A stretch of DNA of 64,000 bases from Lentzea sp. NBRC 105346 (GTDB taxonomy: Bacteria; Actinomycetota; Actinomycetes; Mycobacteriales; Pseudonocardiaceae), in NCBI RefSeq assembly GCF_030269605.1, contig NZ_BSTQ01000002.1, positions 372,001 through 436,000 of the forward strand, read 5' to 3'. Every line of letters starts with the position of its first letter. The stretch's first letter is position 1. The notes beneath the pieces are model-generated. The model made no database searches. It was not told the DNA's origin and saw nothing but the letters and a program-made list of their open reading frames with translations. The position numbers and the translations under genes were made by a program. Of the stretch, positions 46,501 through 56,677 are shown piece after piece.

Positions 46501-49500
46501 TTGGGACGTATGGGCTTCGGCGGCCATGCCGATCTCGGCCCACGGTCCCCACGCGATCGACGTCGCCTTCAGGCCGCGGGCCCGCCGGTCGTGGGCGAGC
46601 GCGTCCAGGAACGCGTTGCCCGCGCTGTAGGCGGCCTGCTCACCACTCCCCCACGTGCCCGAGATCGACGAGAACAGGACGAACGCGTCCACGTCGCCGA
46701 TCAGCGCGTCGAGGTTGCGGGCACCCTCGACCTTGGCCGCGAACACGGCGTCGAGGTCGCCCTGCGTGAGGTCGTCGAGCGAAGTGTAGGGGCCGATGCC
46801 CGCCGCGTGCACGACGGCCGTGAAGTCGTGCTGTGCCACCAGGTTCGCGAGCGCCTCGCGGTCCGCGACGTCACAACCGGCGCTTCGGCTGGCCACCACT
46901 ACGTCGTCGGCGCCGTTGTCCAGCAACCACCGCACGACGGCCGAACCGAGCCCGCCGGTGCCACCGGTCACCAGGACCGTGCCGCGCGGCCGCCACACCG
47001 CGTCGTTCTGCCTTTCCGCGCGCACCACCCGGCGCGCGAAGACCCCGTCGGGCCGGATCGAGACCTGGTCCTCGTCGCCGGCCAGGACGTCCACGAGCCG
47101 CGACCAGTCGCCGGTCACCTCGACGAGGCCGCCCCACCGGTCGGGGTGTTCCAGCGCGGCGACGCGACCAAACCCCCACACCAAAGGATCTTGGGTGACA
47201 CACCACAACCTGGCGGACCGCAGCAGCTCGACGTTCGTCATAAGGTCGTCGGTGAACGACAGCACACCGTGCGGCGACTCCCCTTCGAGCGACGCCACGG
47301 CGCGAATCCCCAGTGCCGCTGCGCACTCCAGTGCCCGCGGGTTGTCGCCGTATACGAGCCATTCGCCGTTCAGGCTCGCCGGCGCCGGGTCGACGGGCCG
47401 CCACACGACACGATATTCGTCCGGAGTGGACAGATCCTCCGGCCAGAACCGCTTCCGCTGGAACGCATACGTGGGCAGGTCGATCCGGTGCCCGTCGAGC
47501 ACGGCCGACCAGTCGACCGGCACACCATGGACGTGCAGCTCGGCGACCGCTTCTCGCACATCAGCCCGCAGCGCCGACACCACTACCCCGTCGACGTACT
47601 CGGCCACCATCGTGCTCAGCACGGGAGCCGGGCCCAGCTCCAGGAAGTGCGCGCCTTCGGGCAGTGCGCGCACGGCGTCGTAGAACCGCACCGGCTCGCG
47701 CACCTGCCGCACCCAGTACTCGGGGTTGGTCACGTCGCCGGCCATCGGGATCACCGGCGGGCGGAACGTCAGCCGCTCGACGACCCGGCGGAACTCCGCC
47801 AGCATCGGGTCCATCCGCGCGGAGTGGAACGCGTGGCTGACGCGCAACCGCTTGCCACCCCACCGCTTTTCAATGTCCGCGATGATTTGTTCGTCACCGG
47901 AGAAGACCACCGACTGCGGTCCGTTGATCGCCGCGACATGCTCGGCGAACTCGCCCGGATCGTCACACCGGACGGCGAGCATCGCACCGCCGCGCGGCAG
48001 CGCCTGCATCAGCTCGGCACGCGCCGACACCAACGCGCACGCGTCTTCGAGCGACAGCACGCCGGCGACGTGCGCGGCGGCGATCTCGCCGACCGAATGC
48101 CCCACCACGTGGTCCGGCTGCACGCCCCACGACTCGAGCAGCCGGTACAGCGCGACTTCGAACGCGAACAACGCGGGCTGCGCGTACCCGGTCTCGTCCA
48201 CGTCGAGGTCAGGCAGTTCCAGGTGTTCGAGCACCTTGTCGTAGGCGGCCGCGAACACTGGATACCGCTCGTACAGCGCGGTTTCCATCCCCACGCGCTG
48301 CGATCCCTGGCCGGCGAACAGATACGCCAGCGCCCCATCCGTCGCAACACCGGTCAACGGTTCCCGGTCGTCCGCGAACACCGCCATCCGATGCTCGAAC
48401 CGCGCCCGCGTGTTGGCCAACGACCACGCGACATCGGCCGGCTCAATCTCGGGCCGCTCGGCCAGCCATGCCCGCAGCCGCGCGACCTGTTCCCGCAACG
48501 CCGCTTCCGACCGACCCGACACCAGCAACGGAATCGATTCCGCCTCGGCCCCCGCCGGGGGGCGCGAGGTCCCCTTCTTAAGCGTCTCACGCTGGTCTGA
48601 CAGATTCGGGGCCGAAATGGAGTTATCCACAGGGCAGTTTTCGAGAATCACGTGGGCGTTGGTGCCGCTCATCCCGAAGGAGGACACGCCGATTCGGCGT
48701 GGGCGGTCGACCGAAGGCCACGGGCGCGCGGAGGTGAGCAGCCGGACGTTGCCCGCGGTCCAGTCGACCGCCGTGGAGGGCTCGTCGACGTGCAGGGTCG
48801 CGGGCAGCACCGCGTGGTGCAGGGACATGACGGCCTTGATGACCGAGCCGACGCCCGCCGCTGCCTGGGCGTGGCCGATGTTGGACTTCAGCGAACCCAG
48901 CCACACCGGCTCAGAACGCTGCCCGTAGGTGGCCAGCAACGCCTGCGCCTCGATCGGGTCGCCCAACCGGGTTCCGGTGCCGTGCGCCTCAACAGCATCA
49001 ACGTCTGAAGTGGACAGACCGGCGTCGGCCAGCGCGGCGTGGATGACCCGTTGCTGTGCGGGACCGTTGGGCGCGGTGAGGCCGTTCGAGGCACCGTCGG
49101 AGTTGACGGCCGAGCCGCGCACGATCGCCAGCACCGGGTAGCCGCGGGAGACAGCGTCGGACAGCCGGGCCGCCGCGAGCACACCGACGCCCTCGGCCCA
49201 GCCGGTTCCGTCGGCCGCAGCGGAGAACGACTTGCAGCGGCCGTCGGAGGACAGTCCGCCCTGCTTCGAGAACTCCTCGAACGCCTCGGGCGACGTCATC
49301 ACCATGACACCGCCGGCCAGTGCGAGCGAGCACTCACCGGCGCGCAACGCCCGCACCGCCAAGTGCAGCGACACCAGCGACGAGGAGCACGCCGTGTCAA
49401 CGGAGAGGGCGGGGCCTTCGAGGCCGAGGACGTAGGCGACGCGGCCGGACACGATGCTGGTGTGCGTGCCGGTCAGCTCGTTGTCCCCGTACCGGCCGCG

Positions 49501-49908
49501 CGACACGCCTGCGTACACGCCGGTTTTGCTGCCGCGCAACGAGAACGGGTCGATGCCCGCGCGTTCCAACGCCTCCCAGCACGTTTCCAGGAACAGCCGC
49601 TGCTGCGGGTCCATCGCCGCGGCCTCACGCGGGGAGATCCCGAAGAACTCCGCGTCGAACCCGGCCACGTCGTCGAGGAATCCACCCGGCCACGCCCGGC
49701 CCCAGCCGCGGTCCACGGAGGAAACCACGTCACGGCCGGATGAAACGAGCTGCCACAGGTCCTCGGGCGAACCGACGCCACCGGGAAAACGACATGCCAT
49801 GCCGACGATCGCGACGGGCTCGGTGAACCGCTTGTTCTGCTCCCGCAGCCGCTGCACTTCCTTGACGGACTCGCGCAGCGCGGCGAGCGCCTGCTGGTCA
49901 GGCTGCAT
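37552..49908 (-). CDS. Type I PKS with three KS-AT-KR-ACP modules
   Basis: The product is 4118 aa. ATG 49906-49908 has GGGAGG 6 nt upstream and overlaps the preceding PKS by 11 nt. Module 1: KS about 33-420 (Cys near 175), AT (GHSVGE near 603, HAFH near 693, malonyl), KR (VTGGTGGLG near 983, Tyr near 1093), ACP (near 1237). Module 2: KS about 1297-1693 (DSACSSS, near 1447), AT with GHSQGE (near 1915) and TAAHS (near 2018) suggesting a substituted extender, KR (near 2392-2523), ACP (near 2668). Module 3: KS about 2725-3123, malonyl AT (HAFH near 3435, locally shortened), KR (near 3742-3884), ACP (near 4015). All three KRs retain Ser/Tyr, lack the LDD of B-types and have Trp 8 residues before Tyr, so A-type alcohols are expected. 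No DH or ER is present. Confidence 0.94.
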   Translation of the reverse strand: MQPDQQALAALRESVKEVQRLREQNKRFTEPVAIVGMACRFPGGVGSPEDLWQLVSSGRDVVSSVDRGWGRAWPGGFLDDVAGFDAEFFGISPREAAAMDPQQRLFLETCWEALERAGIDPFSLRGSKTGVYAGVSRGRYGDNELTGTHTSIVSGRVAYVLGLEGPALSVDTACSSSLVSLHLAVRALRAGECSLALAGGVMVMTSPEAFEEFSKQGGLSSDGRCKSFSAAADGTGWAEGVGVLAAARLSDAVSRGYPVLAIVRGSAVNSDGASNGLTAPNGPAQQRVIHAALADAGLSTSDVDAVEAHGTGTRLGDPIEAQALLATYGQRSEPVWLGSLKSNIGHAQAAAGVGSVIKAVMSLHHAVLPATLHVDEPSTAVDWTAGNVRLLTSARPWPSVDRPRRIGVSSFGMSGTNAHVILENCPVDNSISAPNLSDQRETLKKGTSRPPAGAEAESIPLLVSGRSEAALREQVARLRAWLAERPEIEPADVAWSLANTRARFEHRMAVFADDREPLTGVATDGALAYLFAGQGSQRVGMETALYERYPVFAAAYDKVLEHLELPDLDVDETGYAQPALFAFEVALYRLLESWGVQPDHVVGHSVGEIAAAHVAGVLSLEDACALVSARAELMQALPRGGAMLAVRCDDPGEFAEHVAAINGPQSVVFSGDEQIIADIEKRWGGKRLRVSHAFHSARMDPMLAEFRRVVERLTFRPPVIPMAGDVTNPEYWVRQVREPVRFYDAVRALPEGAHFLELGPAPVLSTMVAEYVDGVVVSALRADVREAVAELHVHGVPVDWSAVLDGHRIDLPTYAFQRKRFWPEDLSTPDEYRVVWRPVDPAPASLNGEWLVYGDNPRALECAAALGIRAVASLEGESPHGVLSFTDDLMTNVELLRSARLWCVTQDPLVWGFGRVAALEHPDRWGGLVEVTGDWSRLVDVLAGDEDQVSIRPDGVFARRVVRAERQNDAVWRPRGTVLVTGGTGGLGSAVVRWLLDNGADDVVVASRSAGCDVADREALANLVAQHDFTAVVHAAGIGPYTSLDDLTQGDLDAVFAAKVEGARNLDALIGDVDAFVLFSSISGTWGSGEQAAYSAGNAFLDALAHDRRARGLKATSIAWGPWAEIGMAAEAHTSQRLRRRGLVPLDPHRAIDAMSAAVGRDETSLVVANVDWDVFAAAFTSRRPSHLFDEILPPREVVVSERELLELVRSHAAAALGHDGPAAVEPARAFKELGFDSLAALDLRDRLNKVTGLTLPATIVYDHPDATSLADRLRAELFGGVSDDGPVRVAADEPIAIVAMGCRFPGGVESPDDLWRLVSGGGDAITGFPADRGWSLTGEGGFLDLASFDAAFFGISPREALAMDPQQRLLLEVAWESFERAGIAPGSLRGKDIGVFVGATATSYGTLVTGADGHVLTGAAASVLSGRIAYTLGLEGPAITIDSACSSSLVSLHLAVRALRAGECSMALAGGVAIIPTTEVFTEFGEQGGLAADGRCKPFAAAADGTSFGEGAGLVLVERLSDAQRLGHPVLAVIRGSAINQDGASNGLTAPNGLAQQRVIRAALADAGLATSDVDVVEAHGTGTRLGDPIEASALLATYGQDRADPLLVGSVKSNIGHTLQAAGVAGVIKMVLAMRHGELPGTLHVDAPTPHVDWTAGNVELITATRPWPSVTRPRRAGVSSFGMSGTNAHVILENSPVDNSLSAPNLSDPRETLKKGTSRPPAGGQTGSIPKLEPELGAASAAVPLVVSAKSAGALREQARRLRDGVAGLAVEDVAYSLITGRSLFEHRAVVLAKDGAGLEDGLGSLAEDRPAPHVVRGEVNPGGVVFVFPGQGSQWRGMAAELMATCEVFRDSVRKCAEAFEPFLDWSLEDVLRDGELDRIDVVQPALFATMVSLAAVWRSFGVEPDAVVGHSQGEIAAAHVAGGLSLQEAARIIAVRSKALTTIDGRGGLLSVPLSKDEALRRIGDRADVISIGAVNGPATVTLSGDAAALDELHHEVEAEGIRSRRVAGVQTAAHSPQVAALREHLEREFADITPGTARIPFCSTVTGEVMDVAGMDAGYLYRNLREPVDFEAAARTLLTQGHRIFIEVSPHPVLRLGLRDTAESMNLDATVVGTLRREEGGLDRIRLSLAEAHVSGVPVEWGVTGRRVELPTTAFLRQRFWPEPRAETQASPDETRFWTAVEHQDLDALADTLSLTPDEVSAVAPALAQWRKRSRDESVVDGWRYRIAWETVESTVTLTGTWLLIGDVELPGHVDTTRDRDRPVDGVLAAPESAYEVAELLRTVGAPLWCVTRQAVSTGRSDRIADPRRAQIWGAGIVAGLEHPERWGGLIDLPEESDDRILQRLANALAGKEDQVAIRARGTYARRLVRAKRAGTPQPWQPRGTVLITGGTGVVGAHVARWLHRNGAEQLVLTSRRGLDAPGAAELAEELNATVVACDVTDREALAHLVAQYDFTAVFHAAGVGDPVSLADATPEDFAAAKVDGAAHLDELLGDVDAFVLFSSNAGVWGAGGAGPYAAANAYLDALAEHRRSRGLKATSIAWGAWGAGGMAAGAGGDRARRRGMRDMAPELAITALAQALDDDETFLSIADVDWERFVPTFTALRPSPLLAEFSEDVVEETAVALAETELLDLIRSEAAAVLGHPSKDAVPARRAFRDGGFDSLTAVELRDRLSRVLGVRLPATLVFDHPTPAVLAAHLSGSVATEVAAESTVDEPIAIVSMGCRLPGGVESPEDLLRLLVDEVDAVAAYPRDRGWSTTGAATDEGGFVRDADSFDADFFGISPREAVAMDPQQRLVLEMAWEVLERAGIDPSSVRGSQTGVFIGASPSLYGLGADDSDGYLLTGSAMSVISGRVAYALGLEGPALSIDTACSSSLVALHTAAEALRRGECAMALAGGVAVMATPTVFAEFSRQGGMAADGRCKSFSSSADGTGWGEGVALLLLERLSDARRNGHRVHAVIRGSAVNSDGASNGLTAPNGPSQQRVIRAALQRAGLSTSDVDVVEGHGTGTRLGDPIEAQALLATYGQRSAPVWLGSLKSNIGHTQAASGAAGVIKMVMAMRHGVLPRTLHVSEPTPEVDWTVGNVSLLTAARPWDSTTRRAGVSSFGVSGTNAHVILEAAAATGIPPFSSVSSLEGDRAAAGRSVDNSSAVDNSLVSGAFEPVLSDPRETLKKGASRPPAGGQAGSIPMVVSAKSEAALDALIAKVRVAEGDPLDVAFTLATARARFDHRAVLRAGEVIAKGMAREGATAFLFSGQGTQRAGMGRGLYEAFPVFADAFDRVCRRFDQLLDRPIRDVMWSGDGLDETRFAQPALFTLQVALFRLLESWGLRADHLVGHSIGEISAAHVADRLSLDDACTLVAARARLMSEMRPGVMYAVRATEAEIPDGVEIAAINGPRSLVLAGDEDVVRPVAERFGGKRLKVSHAFHSAHMEPMLDEFRGIVRTLDCDDPEYWVRQVRERVRFADDVTETGAKRFLEVGPDAALTALVDGCVPALRAGKAEPETLVKAVAELFVLGAEVDWAAMFEGGRIVDVPTYPFQRQRFWLGRQSTVDPWRYRVEWRRVAEPATKAGNWLVIAYDEELQLPFSRLVIRKEDLDRAKLADLLRHRQFDGVISLLAFDTTPHGEISAGLAGTVLLTQALGDIGSTARLWCVTNDDSAEQAQIWGLGRVAALEHPERWGGLVDLAVPDVERLCRVVTGTEDQVSIREDGVYARRLVPAEATAKWRPRGTVLITGGTGALGMRVATWAARHGAEHLVLVSRRGADALVLNALDELGVRVTVETLDVADRDALAGLVEKLRADGTTITAVVHAAGVGQHERLADSTVGDFATVLHGKVAGANNLDEVFDEPLDAFVLFSSISATWGSAYQPAYAAANAHLDALAARRRARGLAATSIAWGPWDDGGMGESAEIRDFLRKRGLELMAPEVAVAAVAYDGNLTVAHVDWPRFLPTFTSARPSPLFEAFQPSESAVDSKRLLDVVRQRVADVLGHSSVVDVEKAFNDMGFDSLTAVELRNHLSADTGLTLPSTLVFDHPTPAALAHHLEQLLHPTTDVLGELETAFEAMPDTEREEAAARLRALLARWDKSADDDLADVSADELLEIISREVG
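40320..40534. repeat. KS-AT linker element, long copy (module 3 of the three-module PKS)
   Basis: A long-form copy with TTATCCACAG (40427-40436) and TTGTCCACAG (40445-40454), flanked by CCCCCTTCTTAAGCGTCTCA and the GGGGGGATCCCCG end. It stays open in the PKS frame, encoding repeated SVDNS/VDNSL phrases. Confidence 0.8.
44711..44815. repeat. KS-AT linker element, medium copy (module 2)
   Basis: This copy shares GGAATCGAT...CCCCGCCGGGGGGCGCGAGG and CTTCTTAAGCGTCTCA with the long copies but lacks the GGGGGGATCCCCG end. It has one TTATCCACAG at 44804-44813 and is in frame. Confidence 0.75.
48529..48633. repeat. KS-AT linker element, medium copy (module 1)
   Basis: Almost identical to the module 2 copy, with one TTATCCACAG at 48623-48632. 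It is in frame. Confidence 0.75.
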
Positions 49909-52900
49909 CGAAATCCTCCCGGCCGTCACGGACCAACGCCAGCAACTCCTCGACCCCCATCTCGTCGACGCCGTCGGGGATGGCCGGCTGGACCGGCGGC
50001 ACCAGTTCGCCGCACAGCCACGAGGCCAGCGCGCCGGGCGACGGATGGTCGAATGCCACAGACGCGGGCAATCCGATTCCGACCGCCGCCATCAGCCGGT
50101 CCCGCAGCTCGACCGCGGTCAGCGAGTCGAACCCGAGGTCGCGGAACGACGTCATCACCGGCACCGGGCTCGCGTACCCGAGCACCAGCGCGGCCTCGCG
50201 GCGGACCACGTCGAGCACCGCCCGTTCCCGCGCCCGCTCCGGCAGCTCGGACAGCCGCACGCGGAACGCGTCGGACACCTCCACCGCGCGAGGAACGAAG
50301 TCCGACAACAGCTTGCTCGGCCGGCTGACCGTGAACCCCGGCACGAACGCGTCCCAGTCCACGTCGGCCACCACGACCGACGGACCGCCGATCGCCGACA
50401 GCAGCGTCGTCACCGCGACCGACGGCGCGAGCGGCACGAGTCCCAGGCGCCGCAGCCGATCGCCGAAGTCACCGGCGTCGGCCAGCATGCCGTCGCCGTC
50501 CCACGGACCCCACGCGATCGACGTTCCAGCGAGCCCACGGGCCCGACGGTCCTCGACCAGCGCGTCCAGCGCGGCGTTCGCGGCGCTGTAGGCGGCCTGA
50601 CCGCCACTGCCCCACACGCCGGCGATCGACGAGAAGCACACGAACGCGTCGAGATCGCCGCACAGCTCGTCCAGCAACTGTGCGCCGGTCACCTTCGCCG
50701 CCAGCACGGCTTCCAGGTCAGCAGGTTCCAAAGTGGACAACGGTCCGTACCCGTTGACGCCCGCCGCGTGAATGACCGCGCGGATCGGCCGGCCTTCATC
50801 ACGCAACCGCGTCACCAGCGCGGTCACTTCGTCACGCGAGGACAGGTCACAGGCCACGACCTCGCCGGGCAACGAAGACGCGCCCGGCGCTTCGGGGCCA
50901 CGCCGCGACACCAGCACCAGGTCCGCTCCGGCCAACCGGTGAGCGACCGCGGCTCCAAGAGCACCGGTCCCGCCGGTGATCAGCACGGTTCCATTTGGTG
51001 TCCACTGTGGGCCGGTGATCGACGTCCGCGCGAGCCGGCGCACGAACACTCCGGTCGGCCGGATCGACACCTGGTCCTCGTCGCCGCCCAGCACCGCCGC
51101 CAACCGTGCGGCGGCCACATCGTCGAAATCCGAAGGCACATCGATCAGCCCGCCCCACAGACCGGGTTGTTCCAGCGCCGCGGTCATTCCTAGACCCCAC
51201 AACTGCGCCTGCCGCGGGTCGCGCGCCGCGCCGGAGGTCACGCACCACATAGGCGCCGGGACGTCGCGCAGCAGCTCGACGGTCTCGGCCGGGCCGAGCA
51301 ACGACAGCACGCCGGACACGTCGTCGCCGGATCGCACGACCCGAGCGCCATGGCGGGCCAGGGCCCGCTCGAACGGCGCCGCGTCGACTCCGTCCGGAGC
51401 GACGAGCAGCCACGTTCCGCTCAGCCGCGGCTCGACATCGGGTACCGGCCGCCATTCGACGCGGTATGCGTCCACAGTGGATGAAGGCCAGAACCGCTGG
51501 TGCTGGAAGGCATACGTCGGCAGGTCGACCTTGCGCGCGTCGGTGAACGACTGCGTGGCACCGGCCACGATCAGCTCGGCCACCGCGGTCTGCACGGACG
51601 CCGAGCGCAGGGCGGGCACGAACACCCCGCTGGGCACGCATTCCGGACCAAGGGCGCTCAATACCCCGGTGGGCCCGAGCTCCAGGTATCGCCCCGCGCC
51701 GAGCGAGGACAGCCGCCGCATGCCGTCGCGGAACCGCACCGGCTCGCGGACCTGCCGCACCCAGTAGTCGGCGGTGCACGGATCTCCCGAGGAAGTGGAG
51801 ATCATCGGCACCGTCGGCGGGTGGAACGTCACGCCGGACAGGGCGGCGCGGAAGTCGTCCAGCATCGGGTCCATCGCCACCGAGTGGAACGAGTGCGACA
51901 CGTCGAGCCGCTTGTGCTCCCACCGCGTGGCGATCTCGGCGACGCCGGGGCCGGACAGCACGACCGAGCGCGGGGCGTTGACCGCGGCGATCGACACCTG
52001 GTCGGTGAGGAACGGCCGGACCTCGTCCTCGCCGGCGCGCACCGCGTACATCTCGCCGCGCGGCAACGCCTGCATCAGCGCGGCGCGCGCGGAGACCAGC
52101 GTGCAGGCGTCCTCGAGCGACAGGATTCCTGCGGCGTGCGCGGCGGCGACCTCGCCGACCGAGTGGCCGAGGACGAAGTCCGGCCGCACGCCCCACGACT
52201 CGGTGAGCCGCAGCAGTGCCACCTGCAGCGCGAACAACGCGGGCTGCGCGTACCCGGTGTCGGTCGGGGGCAGGTGGGGCACCAGCGACATCAGCGAGTC
52301 GAGCCCTGGGACGTCGATGCCGGGCCGCATCCCGCCCTGCCCGGAGAACAGGAACGCGGTGGCGCCGCCGACCGCGGTGCCTTCCGCGAGCAGCTCACCG
52401 GCCGGCGACAGCACCGCGCGGTGCTCGAACGCCACCCGCGTCGTCACCAGCGAATGCGCCACGTCGACCGGGTCCAAGTCGCCTGGGTCCAGGTCGCCGA
52501 TCCACTCGGCCAGCCGCGCTGCCTGCTCCCGCACCGCGCCGCGCGTCTTGGCCGTCACCAACAACGGAATCGATTCCGCCTGGCCCCCCACCAGGGGGCG
52601 CGAAGCCCCCTTCTTAAGCGTCTCATGGGTGGCCGACAAAACCGGGCCGGAGACGCCGCTGACCAGCGAGTTGTCCACAGGCGGCGAGTTGTCCACAGAT
52701 CGCCCAGTGGCGGCCCGAGGCCCCTCCGAAGTCGATACGCTGGAAAACGGGGGGATCCCCGTCGCGGCGGCGGCCTCCAAGATCACGTGGGCGTTGGTGC
52801 CGCTCATCCCGAATGAGGACACGGCAGACCGGCGCGGCCGGGCGCCGACGGAAGGCCACGGGCGGGCCGCGGTCAGCACGGAGACACCGGACCAGTCGAC

Positions 52901-54076
52901 GGCGTCGGACACGGCGGCCACGTGCAGGGAGCGCGGCAGCAGGCCGTGGCGCATCGCGTGCACCATCTTGATCACGCCCGCCACCCCGGCCGCCGCCTGC
53001 GTGTGGCCGATGTTCGACTTCACCGAGCCGACCCAGAGCGGCTGGTCGCGCTCCTGACCGTAGGTCGCCAGCAGCGCCTGTGCCTCGATCGGATCACCCA
53101 GCAGAGTCCCGGTCCCGTGCGCCTCCACCGCATCGACGTCCGAAGTGGACAGACCGGCGGACGCCAGCGCCGCGCGGATGACCCGTTGCTGTGACGGGCC
53201 GTTGGGCGCGGTCAGGCCGTTCGACGCGCCGTCGGAGTTGACCGCCGAACCGCGCACGACCGCGAGCACCGGGTAGCCGTGGGCGACCGCGTCGGACAGT
53301 CGCGCGACCAGCAGCAGACCGGCGCCCTCGCCCCAGTTCGTGCCGTCCGCACCGGACGCGAACGACTTGCACCGGCCGTCCGCGGCCAGCCCACCCTGCC
53401 GCGAGAAGTCCTCGAACAGCTGCGCGGTCGACATGACCGTCACACCACCGGCGACCGCCAGCGAGCACTCGCCGGACCGCAGCGCCTGCACCGCGAGGTG
53501 CAGCGCCACCAAGGACGACGAGCACGCGGTGTCGACGGTCATGGCCGGGCCCTCGAACCCGAACGCGTAGGACACGCGCCCGGCCAGCACGCTCGCCGCG
53601 GTGCCCGTGAGCGCGAAACCGTCCGAGGCGTCGACCAGGTCGGTGTAGGTCTGACCGTTGGTGCCGGCGAACACGCCGACCTCGCGCAGGTCGCGTGGGT
53701 CGACGCCCGCGCGTTCGAAAACCTCCCACGTGAGCTCCAGCAGGATCCGCTGTTGCGGGTCCATCACCATCGCCTCGCGCGGTGAGATCCCGAAGAACTC
53801 GGCGTCGAACCCGGCCGCGTCGTCGAGGAACCCGCCCTCCCGCACGTAGGAGCCGGAAGCGTTGAAGCCGCGATCGGCCGGGAACGGGCCCACCGCGTCG
53901 ACCTCCGACACGACCAGCCGCCACAGATCCTCCGGCGACCGGACCCCGCCGGGGAAACGGCAGCTCATGCCGATGATCGCGACCGGCTCGGTGAGCCGCT
54001 CCGCCTGCGCCCGCAACCTGTTGTTCTCGCTCAGCGCCGCCCGCAGCGCGGCGACCACACGCTCCTCGGATGTCAT
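49898..54076 (-). CDS. Type I PKS, single module KS-AT-KR-ACP
   Basis: The product is 1392 aa. ATG 54074-54076 overlaps the upstream acyltransferase stop (ATGA). A docking helix (1-32) leads to KS (about 34-430; DTACSSSLV Cys near 186), AT (GHSVGE near 637; HSFH near 729, malonyl-like), KR (ITGGTGALG near 1034; Tyr in QAAYSAANA near 1164; Trp 8 residues earlier, no LDD, so A-type) and ACP (LGFDSLTAV near 1315). A C-terminal acidic docking helix ([16 protein letters not shown]) should contact the three-module PKS. The module adds one beta-hydroxyacyl unit. Confidence 0.94.
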   Translation of the reverse strand: MTSEERVVAALRAALSENNRLRAQAERLTEPVAIIGMSCRFPGGVRSPEDLWRLVVSEVDAVGPFPADRGFNASGSYVREGGFLDDAAGFDAEFFGISPREAMVMDPQQRILLELTWEVFERAGVDPRDLREVGVFAGTNGQTYTDLVDASDGFALTGTAASVLAGRVSYAFGFEGPAMTVDTACSSSLVALHLAVQALRSGECSLAVAGGVTVMSTAQLFEDFSRQGGLAADGRCKSFASGADGTNWGEGAGLLLVARLSDAVAHGYPVLAVVRGSAVNSDGASNGLTAPNGPSQQRVIRAALASAGLSTSDVDAVEAHGTGTLLGDPIEAQALLATYGQERDQPLWVGSVKSNIGHTQAAAGVAGVIKMVHAMRHGLLPRSLHVAAVSDAVDWSGVSVLTAARPWPSVGARPRRSAVSSFGMSGTNAHVILEAAAATGIPPFSSVSTSEGPRAATGRSVDNSPPVDNSLVSGVSGPVLSATHETLKKGASRPLVGGQAESIPLLVTAKTRGAVREQAARLAEWIGDLDPGDLDPVDVAHSLVTTRVAFEHRAVLSPAGELLAEGTAVGGATAFLFSGQGGMRPGIDVPGLDSLMSLVPHLPPTDTGYAQPALFALQVALLRLTESWGVRPDFVLGHSVGEVAAAHAAGILSLEDACTLVSARAALMQALPRGEMYAVRAGEDEVRPFLTDQVSIAAVNAPRSVVLSGPGVAEIATRWEHKRLDVSHSFHSVAMDPMLDDFRAALSGVTFHPPTVPMISTSSGDPCTADYWVRQVREPVRFRDGMRRLSSLGAGRYLELGPTGVLSALGPECVPSGVFVPALRSASVQTAVAELIVAGATQSFTDARKVDLPTYAFQHQRFWPSSTVDAYRVEWRPVPDVEPRLSGTWLLVAPDGVDAAPFERALARHGARVVRSGDDVSGVLSLLGPAETVELLRDVPAPMWCVTSGAARDPRQAQLWGLGMTAALEQPGLWGGLIDVPSDFDDVAAARLAAVLGGDEDQVSIRPTGVFVRRLARTSITGPQWTPNGTVLITGGTGALGAAVAHRLAGADLVLVSRRGPEAPGASSLPGEVVACDLSSRDEVTALVTRLRDEGRPIRAVIHAAGVNGYGPLSTLEPADLEAVLAAKVTGAQLLDELCGDLDAFVCFSSIAGVWGSGGQAAYSAANAALDALVEDRRARGLAGTSIAWGPWDGDGMLADAGDFGDRLRRLGLVPLAPSVAVTTLLSAIGGPSVVVADVDWDAFVPGFTVSRPSKLLSDFVPRAVEVSDAFRVRLSELPERARERAVLDVVRREAALVLGYASPVPVMTSFRDLGFDSLTAVELRDRLMAAVGIGLPASVAFDHPSPGALASWLCGELVPPVQPAIPDGVDEMGVEELLALVRDGREDFDAA
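52566..52778. repeat. KS-AT linker element, long copy (single-module PKS)
   Basis: A long-form copy with two TTGTCCACAG motifs (52671-52680 and 52689-52698), 18 bp apart, and the GGGGGGATCCCCG end. It is in frame. Confidence 0.8.
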
Positions 54077-55278
54077 GCCGCGCACCCGGTCAGCGTCGTC
54101 CGCACGTGATCGAGGATCCGCGCCACCTGGACCTGCCCGAAACAGTCGGGCCGGTGCGGGATCGAGATCTCCAGGCGGCCGTCGAACGTGAGCACGCTCG
54201 CCGGCAACGGGTCGCGGTCGACGTCCGGACGGAACCGCGACGCCACCGACACGAACGTGCGCAGGTCGGTCATCCGCAGACCGCGCGGCAGCCGCGGCGC
54301 CGGGATGCGGCCGAGGTTGTTCATGCTCACCGTGGTCTGGTCGCGGAAGCCCGGATCGACGCGCAACTGTTCGTACGCCAGCAGGTCCAGGTCCGCGACC
54401 CCCGACGACACCGCCAGGCTCAGCCGTTCATTGATCCCCCGCGCGATCATCAGCGGGTCACCGCCGTGCACGTCCACGCGGTCGAAGAACCACCCCGAAC
54501 ACGGCGTGATCGCGTCCTCGGGCAACGGCGGCACCAGACGCGGCCGCATGTCCACACTGGACACAAAGCCGAGCTCGTCACACGTGCCGATCTCGGCCCG
54601 CGCCGCGAGCAGCAACGCCGCCGCGATCAGCCCATGCATGGACGTCCCGCCCGCCCTGGCACCGGCCGCGATGCGGGCGGTGGTGTCGCGGTCGATCAGC
54701 ATCCGCGTCACCTCGGGCCGATCACCTATCGCGGGTTCGAACGGAACGTGCGGCACCCGCACCACCTCCGCGCGCCGGCGTTCCACGTGCGCGGCGACCT
54801 CGTCGGCGGTCCAGTGGGCGAGCCCCGCCAAAGCTGATTCCGGGATGTCGGCTTCGATGATCGGCACCTCGGTGCCTTCCACCAGCGCCGTGTAGACGCG
54901 CCAGATCTCCTTCATGATCGCGAGCACGCTGCGGCCGTCCGCGATGCTGTGCGAGACGCCGACCGCGATGATGTCCTCCTCGGCGCCGGGCAGCAGCGCG
55001 ACCCGCACCAGCGGGCCCTCGGGTCCGACCGGGATCTCCAGCTCGTCCTCGACCGACCCGGTGCCGAGGATCAGGCCAGGCGCCTCGACCTCCGGCTGGT
55101 GCAGGAACAGCCCGTGCTCGTCGCGGCCGAGTCGCGCCCGCAACGGCGCCATGCCGTCGACCACCACGTCGACCGCCTTGACCAGCAGGCCCTCGTCGAC
55201 GCCGCCGCGCACCGTGCACAGCCAGTTGATCCGCGCCGCGACCACATCGGACTCGGTCACCGTCAGCCGCCTCAGCAT
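54073..55278 (-). CDS. PapA5-like O-acyltransferase (condensation-domain superfamily), copy 1
   Basis: The product is 401 aa. It has the HxxxDG active site as HSIADG (His110, Asp114), a C-terminal lobe starting near residue 200 ([16 protein letters not shown]) and [10 protein letters not shown], typical of polyketide-associated PapA5 enzymes that move acyl groups from CoA or ACP onto hydroxyls. GAGAGG lies 6 nt before the ATG. It overlaps its neighbour copy by 7 nt and the next PKS by 4 nt, so it belongs to the same transcript. Possible donors include 3,5-dihydroxyphenylacetyl-CoA or a fatty acyl-CoA; this is not determined by sequence. Confidence 0.82.
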   Translation of the reverse strand: MLRRLTVTESDVVAARINWLCTVRGGVDEGLLVKAVDVVVDGMAPLRARLGRDEHGLFLHQPEVEAPGLILGTGSVEDELEIPVGPEGPLVRVALLPGAEEDIIAVGVSHSIADGRSVLAIMKEIWRVYTALVEGTEVPIIEADIPESALAGLAHWTADEVAAHVERRRAEVVRVPHVPFEPAIGDRPEVTRMLIDRDTTARIAAGARAGGTSMHGLIAAALLLAARAEIGTCDELGFVSSVDMRPRLVPPLPEDAITPCSGWFFDRVDVHGGDPLMIARGINERLSLAVSSGVADLDLLAYEQLRVDPGFRDQTTVSMNNLGRIPAPRLPRGLRMTDLRTFVSVASRFRPDVDRDPLPASVLTFDGRLEISIPHRPDCFGQVQVARILDHVRTTLTGCAA

Positions 55279-56423
55279 GTGGCACCTCTCGTCAACGTCT
55301 CGCGCACGTGGTCGAGGATCCGCTCGATCCGCTGCGGCCCGAAGCAGTGCGACTGGAACCGGATGGTGATGTCGAGCCGTCCGTCCACCGTGAACACACC
55401 GGCGGGCAGTACCCCGTGCGGCGCATCGGGATTCCACCGGTCGACGGCGGAGGACATGTAGCTGGACCAGTCCGTCAGCTCGAGCCCGCGCGGAAGTCGC
55501 GGGCTGGTGACGCGGCCGAGGTTGGTCAGGTTGACCGTGACTAGGTTGCTGAAGCCGGGGTCGCGCACGACCGTCTCGAGCGCCAGCATCTCCAGCTCCG
55601 GGTAGCCCGTGTCGAGCGCGGCCCGCAGCCGCCGCCGGATCCCGCGGGCGAGCTCGAACGGGTCACTGTCCTCCGCGACCTCGACGGAGTCGATGAACCA
55701 CGAGGAGCAGTGCGTCAACGCGTCCGGCGCCATGGGCGGCACCAGCCGCGACCGCAGGTCCACTGTGGACACAAGACCGAGCGGGCCGGGCACGGGACCG
55801 ATCTCGGCCCGCGCAGCCAGCAGCAACGCCGCCGCGATCAGACCGTGCAGCGAGGCGCCCTCGGCTTTCGCGCGGGTGGCGAGACGACCGGTCAGCTCCG
55901 GAGCGAACAGCAGCCGCCGCAGGTCGAGGCCGCCTTCGGGCAGGTGATCGAACGGAACGCGCGGCACATCGGCAGCCGTGGCGCGGCGATGTTCGATGTG
56001 TGCGGCGACGTCCGCCTCGGACCAGTGCCGCAGCCCGTCGAGCGCGGATCGCCCGTGGTCCGGCGGCAAGACTGGAACTTCCATGCCTTCGGCCAGCGCG
56101 GTGTAGGTCTCCAAGATTGCGCGGAACAGCGCGAGCGCGGCGCGGCCGTCGGCGATGGAGTGCTCGACGGTGAGCACGAAGGTGCCGGGCAGCAGCGTGG
56201 CACGGAACGTCTCCTCCGGTCCGAGCGGCACCGCCAGCTCGTCGGCGAGCGAGCTGTCGCGCACCAGCAGACCGCGGCTCGCACGTAACGCGGACCTGGT
56301 CGCGGCGACGGCGTCGACTGCTTTTGCGAGCAATCCTTCGTCCACATCGCCACGAATGTCACCGATGTGGTTGATGCGGATTCCGGTCAGGAAAGACTCT
56401 GCGGGTGTCAACCCTCTCAGCAC
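55272..56423 (-). CDS. PapA5-like O-acyltransferase (condensation-domain superfamily), copy 2
   Basis: The product is 383 aa, clearly paralogous to the adjacent copy (both begin MLRxLTxxES and share ADGRxxLA and [16 protein letters not shown]). The HxxxDG motif is HSIADG (His88, Asp92); the N-terminal lobe is about 20 residues shorter. GTG 56421-56423 is chosen because GGAAGGAG lies 5 nt upstream and the resulting N-terminus aligns with copy 1. The two copies have diverged, which suggests different acceptor hydroxyls or donors. A 254-bp gap upstream, after the regulator gene, may hold a promoter. Confidence 0.82.
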   Translation of the reverse strand: MLRGLTPAESFLTGIRINHIGDIRGDVDEGLLAKAVDAVAATRSALRASRGLLVRDSSLADELAVPLGPEETFRATLLPGTFVLTVEHSIADGRAALALFRAILETYTALAEGMEVPVLPPDHGRSALDGLRHWSEADVAAHIEHRRATAADVPRVPFDHLPEGGLDLRRLLFAPELTGRLATRAKAEGASLHGLIAAALLLAARAEIGPVPGPLGLVSTVDLRSRLVPPMAPDALTHCSSWFIDSVEVAEDSDPFELARGIRRRLRAALDTGYPELEMLALETVVRDPGFSNLVTVNLTNLGRVTSPRLPRGLELTDWSSYMSSAVDRWNPDAPHGVLPAGVFTVDGRLDITIRFQSHCFGPQRIERILDHVRETLTRGATC

Positions 56424-56677
56424 GGTACTCCTTCCCATTTATGGCAATTTGTGGAGACACGGGCAGCGAAAACGCGTCACCGCCACAGGAATGGGGCGAG
56501 TTGCGAAACGATTCAACAATCGGCGCGCGATCCAGGTCAATGCGCTCGCGTCAACACACGGTCTCGACTGGACGCGTGGTGTTACGTCACGCGCCCAGCG
56601 GCGCACGTGCTGACCTGCACGCAGTACCCACAGGAAATCGACAGCTCACGTGCAGAGTTGCAAGTGTCACGAAAACG

